Below are positions 56,772 through 64,000 of a DNA stretch of 64,000 bases, one piece after another; positions within the stretch are counted from its first letter, which is position 1, and every line of letters begins with the position of its first letter. The DNA is from Ampelocalamus luodianensis (lineage: Eukaryota > Streptophyta > Magnoliopsida > Poales > Poaceae). Location: contig CM070619.1 in the NCBI GenBank assembly GCA_036346255.1, forward strand, positions 40,182,342 to 40,246,341. Direction: 5' to 3'. A program made the position numbers and the translations under genes. The notes beneath the pieces are model-generated. The model did no database searches. It saw only the letters and a program-made list of their open reading frames with translations, and was not told the origin of the DNA.

Positions 56772-57749
56772 GTCATCGGCCTTTTCCCTCGTTTTTGATA
56801 TGGACTTTAGTAGAAAAAGACTATGAAAAGCCATCTGAGCATCAGCCACAGCTGTTTCCTATGGAGCCTCAACCTCTTCAGAACAGAGATGAGCAGTTTG
56901 TCTCGCCCTTGATGGGTGTTCTTGCCAATGTGCCTACCGAAAGAAAGGCTAGGGGACAGGTTGGACAAAGCGGAAACATACTGAAGGCGCAATTATCGCG
57001 CTTTTGTCCGAAGAAAGCTGTTCCTTTGTGGGACTACAGAGGTCTCACAGGGATTGCTATCGTTGAGTTCACAAAAGACTGTACTGGTTTTAAAAATGCA
57101 CTTGCCTTTGAAAGTCACTTCGAGGAAGAAGGGAACGGTAAAAGGGACTGGGAGGTGGGCAAGTATCGAGGGGCAAACTGTTTGGATGGATTGCAAGGGC
57201 TGAAGATTACAAATCTCATGGGCTGATAGGAAGTATCTGAAAAAGCATGGTGATCTGAAAACTATCCGTGAACATGAAAATGAAGGAATGCGTAAAACTA
57301 ACAAACTTGCCGATTTGGCTAACCAAATTATGGAAAAGGACAGGCATGTGCAAGAACTTGAATGCAAGTACAATGAGACGATCGTGTCAATTGACCGGAT
57401 TATGGAGCAAAAGGAGCAGATCCTCCAATTTTACAATGAAGGTTTGTGTTGATGTTCTATCTGTGTATTCTGTTATTGTCTAGTTATCAGCTTATTATAC
57501 GCATGTTTCTCCTCTTTGGTATACTTAGAGTTTGATCAGATGTTCAGTGGTCTTCTAATTTTTTTTATTTTTTTAAACCAGAAATGCACAAGAGGTAGAA
57601 ACTTGCTCGTACACATTCACAGAGGATCGTGGATCAGAATAAAAAACTCCATTCAGAACTGAAGTCCAAGATGCAAGAACTTGACTTAAGATCCAGTCAT
57701 CTTGATGAGCTAGCTGCGCAAAGTGACTATGATAGAAGGAACCTTGAAG
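56772..57749 (+). pseudogene. XH/XS-domain (Factor of DNA Methylation/SGS3-like) gene, two exons, broken
   Basis: Exon 1 (56772-57441) encodes an XS domain: VSPLMGVLANVPTERKARGQ, GNILKAQLSRFCPKKAVPLW, then GIAIVEFTKDCTGFKNALAF and EEGNGKRDWEVGKYRG. The XS domain binds double-stranded RNA in these RNA-directed DNA methylation proteins. A coiled coil follows (LKTIREHENEGMRKTNKLAD; QELECKYNETIVSIDRIMEQ). Exon 2 (57582-57749) continues it: KMQELDLRSSHLDELAAQSD. Splice sites AG/GT are intact on all sides. A lost base near 57187 shifts the frame and stops exon 1 at TGA 57224-57226, and TAG at about 57594 interrupts exon 2. The zinc-finger start and XH end are absent; a copia element and a Sirevirus LTR lie on either side. 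Likely a dead paralogue. Confidence 0.82.
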
Positions 57750-57772
57750 GTATGCGAATTTTACATTCTATG

Positions 57773-59726
57773 TGTTGGACTGAAACAACGACTAGGGGGG
57801 TTGAATAGGAGCACTATCTATTTTTCGTTTTGATCGGATTCAATATGATCTTGACTCCAATAGCTATGAGAGCTACGAAGATCAATAGATAAGTATGACG
57901 GAAGACTTGTACTGAATATAATTTAAACCCCCAAACGCAACAACTAAAACCACAAAAAACACTGATGAACAGTAAAATCGAGACTACCGCAATGAACAAA
58001 GTCATACTATCGGATGAACAGTAAAATCGGGCGATGAATAGGAAAAACAGTATGAAAACGAAATAAAAAATTATCATAACTTTTGATCCACAACTCCAAA
58101 CTTAATGAAATTTGAAAAAAAGCCTTCCCTAGGTTGTCAGGAACCTATTCCAACCAAATATCGTGAAGAGTCTTGTCAAAGTTCTGATATTTTTTCTTTT
58201 GAATGAATGTTGCTCCAAAACCGAGCCAAAATCAAACTTAGATCTAAAAACTTGCTCGTGGATAAAGAATGATCAAGATGATCCTAGATGCACTCCCACA
58301 TGTCACAGCAAGCAAGATCACCATAAGAAACCAAAGGAAAAACAAGGAATCATCAAAAACCCAAAATCATCAAAGAAAAAGCAAGAACAAAGAGAGAGAC
58401 ATCTTGATAAATCTTGTTTGGATTGATTGGAGATTGAAGTTGGTTTATAGCCACTCTATCATGGAGGATAAAAGCTCAACACTTGAGCACACAATCAATC
58501 CAACTCTCTAGAACCCTAACATCTCCACTTTCCTCTCCAAACCCTAAAACACAAACTAAGATTTCTTGAATACAAGGGTTAGGAGGTGCACAACCAGCAC
58601 CCTCTCCTATTTATAGTGGAGGCTAGTTTCTAGAAGAAAAACCCTAATGGATACCTGTTAAGCCCACGTACAAACGGGTTTCACTTATACACGCATTTCA
58701 AAGCACCATCTTCATCTTCTCTTGACCTAAACTGTCTCTCCTTACGCTGTCTTGCGTCGAGGTTTAGCCAAAAGCCATCAAGGCAGTATTTTGGTGAAGT
58801 TACCAAAATACCCCTTCTCGGTCCTTCTCTGAAGACCGAGTCCAATCTTCGCAAAGCAATTGCATGCTTCGTCATGTGTAGGTTGATCAACGGCTCTCTT
58901 CATGTCGGCAAGTCTCTCCCATCCGGCTCCCACCGAAACCACTATGTCACTTGCATTGACCCCCGCGCCTCTTGATGCAACCCGTCGCACTGAACTACCG
59001 TTCGGTCATCCTTGTCCATTCTGCACCATGCTTGAGTCCATTGACTTCACCCAGCATCCTTGATCGTTCTGAACCTCAGCTCTCCAAGCCTAGTCCCGAT
59101 CATCCTTGTCGTTGACCGTCGTTGACCTCCAAGCCTCCTACACTACAATAGACAAAGAAATCAATTTTGGAAATAAGTTCTTCGCAACATGACCCACGTT
59201 AGTCAAAACATGCATCATGCAACACATATGCACTGAAACCCATGAACTTGACCTAACCTATAGCCAATTCTCCAAGTTGGCCGACACTTAAAACACAATC
59301 GGTAATACCGCCAATAACCAACAATACTACTGCACAGCGGTCGTACCGCTCCAATAGCTGCGGTTGTACCATTTTTCTGAGACGACCAAAACTTCCAAGA
59401 AAAATGTTCTCTGGAATTTACATACCGCACATTTGCGGTATTACCACCATACGGTACTACTGCCAACCAACGTGTAGTACCTCTCCAGGAGAAAACCAAA
59501 AACTCCCAAAATACCTTCTCTGGAATTTATGTACCGCTCTTAACACCGGTATTACTGCGCTGCGGTAGTACCGCCAAACAACTAGCGGTCGTACCAATTG
59601 CCAAATGTTCGGACCACACATTAGGACCACGATTTAAACCATCCGATCGAACCACACGTTCGGACCCTTGACATGCGATAGTACCACTATCTCACTTGCG
59701 GTAGTACCGCTCCTTACATGCCGGTA
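57773..59726 (-). mobile_element. Sirevirus LTR, minus strand, cut by the 59727 LTR
   Basis: On the minus strand it ends GCTCCTATTCAACCCCCCCT and then AGTCGTTGTTTCAGTCCAACA at 57773, a typical Sirevirus terminus. The TATA box CTATAAATAG lies at 58608-58617 (minus). U3 (about 59270-59726) is full of GCGGTA/TACCGC palindromes, two of them perfect: GCGGTAGTACCGC at 59562-59574 and 59698-59710. It resembles the plus-strand LTR at 23163-25060. Its U3 is interrupted at 59726 by the next LTR. Confidence 0.72.
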
Positions 59727-60339
59727 TGTAACATCCCAATTCTTGGATTGTGTTTCACATGTAAGAAAATGCGTAGAAATTAAAAATTTTCTTGCATCTT
59801 GAAGTTTTTGAACTTTTCTGTAATTCTTGTAAAGGAATTATGGGAAATCAAAAACCTAAAGCTTCCATTTGACTAAAGTCAAAAACTCCTTGTTGAAAAT
59901 CTTGTGTTCAACTCCCTGAAAATATTTTCCTTGGTTGGGTGACCCTTCTGAAAAATTTTACAATTTTTAGAAGTTGTTTGAATATTTTTAGGGGCCAGTC
60001 AAACCATGAAACAAACCTTGCAGAATTTCTAGAGAAAAATGCTTTGCATAAAAACCTCTGGAGATTTTACACAAGGTCAATCCTAAAGTCAGCAAGCTCC
60101 TGTAAAAAGTTTGGAATTTTTGGAGTTAGTTTGCTTCCTTTGAAAATTTGTCAAAGTTTCCAGCTCAATTTCAAACCCTAAGTCAACCTTTTGGTTTGAA
60201 TTTGAGTCAGACTCGAGCTCTTGGTCGAGCCCGACCTCTTAGCGCACTCGGGCTCAGTCCTTTTGGTGCGATCAATGTCAGCCGTTGGATCTCCTGTCCA
60301 CCACTGAGATCTTCAGCGCTCGGACCTCCCCATCGTTCA

Positions 60340-60565
60340 GACCACCCTTGGTCACGACCACCTCGTGTCTTTTAGTAAAGACCACCCTCTCGGACCTCCC
60401 TTTGGACCACTCCTGTGCCTTTGCAAAGACCACCTTGGGTCGGTTGCAAAGACCTCCCCAAATACCTCCTAGAATACCTCCCCTGAGACCATCCTCAGAC
60501 CACCTTTTGCGTTTTTGCAAAGACCACCCCAATGGTCTTTTGCAAAGACAACCCTCCAGACCACC
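60340..60565 (+). repeat. TTTGCAAAGACCACC repeats in U3
   Basis: The phrase (T/C)TTTGCAAAGAC(C/A)ACC recurs four or five times (about 60418, 60445, 60505, 60537). It is interleaved with CGGACCTCCC and CAGACCACC pieces, spaced 25-60 bases, between 500 and 700 bases upstream of the TATA box. Confidence 0.7.
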
Positions 60566-61031
60566 CTTGGGCGTGCGTGTGTAGCGCCTAGGTGATTGTG
60601 GACCGTCCATGTCTTGATCTGTGTCCCAGATCTCCTTGAATGTTTGGTACCTCCGAACCTTACTTTAAATCGTGGCCCTCCGTTTCTAATCCTACCGTCA
60701 AGACCTCCCCAACTCGATCTCTCGACTTAACCTAACCGTTCTGTTCTTTTGACCAGACCACTTTGGGTTCTTTCACTGGCAGGTGGGACCTCTGAGCCTG
60801 GTTATCAACACCTTCCTCGCACACGAGCGCCATGGCAGAGGGGTAGAGCCATGTCATTTCTTCTTCGTCCTCGTCAACGGCTCTTTACTGCCAACATCAA
60901 ATGCGTGCCAGTGACCTTGCCCCCGAAGTCCCCCTTTTACCTGCCCTCGTCACTTCAAGTGCGCCCATGGCAGGGGCCTTCACTCGGTGCAACCGTGGAG
61001 CTCGACTTTACTCTACTCCTTCGCCCTCCGG

Positions 61032-61038
61032 CTATAAA
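61032..61038 (+). promoter_or_regulatory. Putative LTR TATA box
   Basis: CTATAAA in the context CCGGCTATAAAGGGTCCCC, about 1.3 kb into the LTR. Pyrimidine-rich leader DNA follows. Confidence 0.6.
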
Positions 61039-61859
61039 GGGTCCCCAAGCCCTTCCTTAGCTCTCTTTCCACATCGCCTCAAACCCGAACACCCCTCTGT
61101 GTCTTTGTGCTCAAAACACCAGAGGACCCTCTTTTCCGCCATTATTGGCCGCTCGAGCTCCTCGTCGTCGACGGTGCTCCAGTGGTTCCATTCCAGATCT
61201 TTTTGCGTCGCCCGGTCCCTCTCGTCATCTTGAGCAAATCCCCTAATACAATTTTGGTTTGCTTTAATAGGAAGCAACTAATTTTGGATTTGCCCTCATG
61301 CGGCCGAAGGAGGTCATTTTCATCCTCAACTCCGGTAAGGACCTCCCCCTTTCAATCGGCTGTTTGTGGACCACCTCTGGACCTTTGCGAAGCTGTCCTC
61401 ACCATTCCGTGCTTTTCCGTTTTGCTCAGGACCTCTTCTCCGCGTGTCTTCCTCAGCGCCGGCGATGGTCGTCGTCGCCGGAGCACCCCTAACCACCTCT
61501 GGACCTTCTTCGTGCTCAGGTAGCTCCTCGATAGTCCCTAGTTGCTTGGGCACTTGCTATCTGGACCGCCGCGGAGCTCCTTTGCTGTTTTCATTTTTGG
61601 CCATGTTTGTGCCGCCGACACTTTTCGGCTCACCGACGTTCTAGGTCGGTTCAGCCGTTGAGAGTATGTCCCCTGGGTGCGCAAAGTTATTGTGATCATT
61701 TTGCTGCCTTTGGTTGGCGCCACCGTGGCCGAAGTCACCGGCGGCGAGCCGGCAAGAAAAACCACACCGTACTGGACTCCCGTTGTCATACACTAGACCA
61801 TCTTGACAAACTTCAGGACCACCCCTTGTTGATCTTGGCTTCTCACGATCTCCTCTGTG

Positions 61860-62170
61860 CAGATTTGGGCCATCCAGACCACCCTCCCTAAGCTTTTGTA
61901 AAGATATCATTTAGGACCTTCCCATGGAGATCTGAGCCGTTCAAGACCTCCCTCTATTAGATATTATCGTCTAGGACCTCCTCTTGTAGATCTTGACCGT
62001 TAGGACCTCCCTCTGAGAGATCTTAGCTGTCAGGACCTCCTTCTTGTATATCTTGATCTTTAGGACTTCCCTGTGGAGATCTTGGCCGTTTAGGACCACC
62101 TCTATGAGATCTTAGCCATTAGTACCTCCTCTAGTTGGATCTTGACCCTTAGGACCTCCTCCAGTCCTCT
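61860..62170 (+). repeat. Tandem array of about 38-bp units (counterpart of 2990-3640)
   Basis: About eight units share (T)AGATCTTGACCGTTAGGACC then TCCCTCTG. It is the reverse-complement equivalent of the 18-unit array in the solo LTR at 476-5315. It lies downstream of the TATA box, so it would be transcribed. Confidence 0.8.
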
Positions 62171-64000
62171 TCACCTTAAAAGTTTAACTTTTTCTTGCAC
62201 TAAACATTGTTCAAACTTGCAAAATGCATAAGTTTTTCGTTGTAACTTCAAATTGAGCAAACTCAAATTTGTTAGGCTCCTCTGTTAATATACTTTAGTG
62301 TAGAATGGGTTTTCATTATATCATTTTTATTGGATTTTCTCGTTCTTGCGATAGGTTCCGAAGAAATTGTTGAGTACGAGAGTGATCCTCTACAGCAATC
62401 AAGTGATCTCCATCAAGACAAGCAGATGTAGCATCATTTGATCATATTGCTCCTATTACTTTTAAAGTCTAATATCTTGTTTGCAAAGAATAAGTATGCA
62501 TGCTTCTTTATGTCAAAATTAATTTTGTCGATTAGAGGTAGCTAATCCTATTGCATTGTTTCCCTGAAATTGTTCACCCTTGCCACAAACCTAAGTTAAT
62601 ATTCTCACTGGCGAATTAGAGCCTGGTGAATGATTTATGCTCTCTTATTGTCTTTACGATATGATGCTTAGCAATGCTTAGTTACGGTAGAATTGGGCGG
62701 TTATCGATTTAGTCGATGACCTTGATCACACAAAACTTATTATTACTTATGTACAATACCTTGTGCCTTGTTTATTTGTGAAAACTAATACTGAAAATGA
62801 AATATTTTAGACTTGGGCACATCAGTATGATGGTGTGATCTTATGGTGTGAATCGAATGGTGCCCGGGTCATCAAGGACCGGGTTACTTGCGCCATTGAT
62901 CCAAGCATTTTTGCGTGCTAACTACACTAGGGGGATATGAGACCTCTCTTGATTTAGTACTTTGGGAGGTATTAATTGATGAGTCGCTGGTGGTAGTGAT
63001 AGAGAAAAATGTTCGTTTTGGGCTGAGAGGGATGGGTTTTGGTTAGGTTCTCCATACCCAGGAGCACCCGCAGTTGCTTCGACTGGGTCGGTGTCTCCGA
63101 CTCAACGTGTGGGTCCTTGTGATCTTCGTCGTCAGTGGATCACTAAGGGTTAACCCCCATACGTGCGACTCTTGATTAATACAATCCATTAGAAATGTCT
63201 CGTAGGACTTAGCCGTGCCGGCACACCTAAGGAAGTGTGCTTAATCTAGTGGCAAAAAGGTGGTCTGAAGTGTGGGTGCATTGGTACACCCCTGCATGGT
63301 TAAATCTATTCGAATAGCCTTATCCTAGGTTATGGACACGCTTGGTTATTTTCCGCAAGAACTAGACTACAACCTTTTAATTAAAACTTTATGTGGATGG
63401 TACGAATGGGTAATTCGTGCTATTGTTGCGATGGCTATTGGGTTAGTCATCTCCAGGATGTCTTACTTTTATTACTTATTGTCTTGCTGTTATTTGAACA
63501 AATAAAATTCAGATTTTAAATCTGTCTTCAATCTATTACTTATTGCAAATCAAATCTGCTTTATGCTGAAAATAAACATTTAGCCTTCTCCTTTGATTAA
63601 AGCCTGCATGAGATTTGTTACTCGTAAGTCTTGCGAGTACATTTTTGTACTCATTTGCTTTGCTTAATTGTTGTAGAGAAAGTTGATCCCCAAGGGATTG
63701 ACTTTTGTGAGTTTTACTGCGGTGGGTGCGACTAGCTTGGCGGCCTCGTCGGATTGCCTTGTGGGTGTGTGGCAAACCGGTTGGCTCTTGTTCATAGCCA
63801 TCTTATAGCATTTTACTTCCGCTATTTATTCTAGCTCTTTAGCTTGTCTTGTGACCGGTTGGTCTCTTTTGTAATAACTATTTATGTATGTCTTTTATTT
63901 GTAAAGCTTTTGTTCGGTTGTATGGATTGTATGTAATTGATGTATTGTTTTGTAAAAGATTGTGTATACTGCAATTCTGGGAAGTATACATTTTTCCAAG

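Larger units (their letters stand above)
59727..64000 (+). mobile_element. Gypsy LTR of the 476-5315 family, plus strand, runs off the window
   Basis: It starts TGTAACATCCCAATTCTTGG and matches the complement of 476-5315 along its length: the shared TGTAAGAAAATG(C/T)GTAGAAATT start, the GATCTTGACCGTTAGGACC array, TTCGAATAG...GGACACG..., and CTGCAA(T/C)TCTGGGAAG at 63969-63984. By comparison about 100 bases of LTR lie beyond 64000. The left flank is CGGTA; whether it is solo or part of an element cannot be seen. The TATA box is at 61032-61038. Confidence 0.82.

Noticed and set aside
61107..61523. 138-codon plus-strand frame just after a TATA box
   Set aside because: It lies in the LTR leader of the 59727 copy. 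It has no domain and is not clearly kept open in the matching part of the solo LTR, so a short leader protein is not supported.

Overview
The window looks like intergenic or pericentromere-like DNA from a plant nuclear genome. It is most likely a grass (Poaceae): Tekay/Del-type chromoviruses, a Sirevirus, a BARE/Angela-like copia LTR and a GC-rich Mutator-like element carrying a host gene fragment occur together. I see no intact protein-coding gene, no tRNA, no rRNA and no CRISPR array. Almost everything is nested or decayed transposable element. Target-site duplications (TSDs) let five retroelement insertions and one MULE be placed to the base.

Layout. 1-8721: minus-strand remnant of a Tekay-like gypsy element (LTR plus a chromodomain pol tail). 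A 4.84-kb solo LTR (476-5315, TSD CGTAA) sits inside its LTR. 9294-10817: Mutator-like element (9-bp TSD TTAGAGAAA) carrying an antisense fragment of a DUF1645-type plant gene. 10934-12840: truncated gypsy LTR. 12841-25060: 3' end and LTR of a Sirevirus (copia), split by a complete non-autonomous gypsy element (13892-23157, TSD TTGCT) with 2.4-kb LTRs and almost no coding capacity. 25061-30428: GC-rich minus-strand LTR split by a BARE/Angela-like LTR, itself split by a 3.17-kb solo LTR (26079-29245, TSD CTCAA). 30429-36938: AT-rich, intron-like DNA with a small LTR (31248-31974), a solo LTR (32788-35054, TSD CCATT) and a short callose-synthase-like exon fragment.

36944-51739: a 14.8-kb Tekay-type chromovirus with both LTRs (about 4.37 kb), tRNA-Met primer site, polypurine tract and TSD AAGGT. 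It has an unexplained sense-strand extra reading frame before gag, then broken gag, protease, RT-RNase H and integrase-chromodomain. A key catalytic residue is replaced in both RT and integrase.

51745-57772: decayed genes. These are a Transposase_28-like fragment and a minus-strand plant mobile domain (PMD) pseudogene facing each other, an AT-rich short-period repeat, a 5'-truncated copia element with a 265-bp LTR, and two exons of a broken XH/XS (Factor of DNA Methylation-like) gene. 57773-59726: minus-strand Sirevirus LTR. 59727-64000: plus-strand copy of the same LTR family as 476-5315, running off the window.

The TEs do not form a pathway. Order of insertion can be read from the nesting: outer LTR, then solo LTR at 476; Sirevirus, then the non-autonomous element at 13892; small LTR, then Angela, then the solo LTR at 26079. 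All similarity statements are by eye from memory of the families; no search was run.
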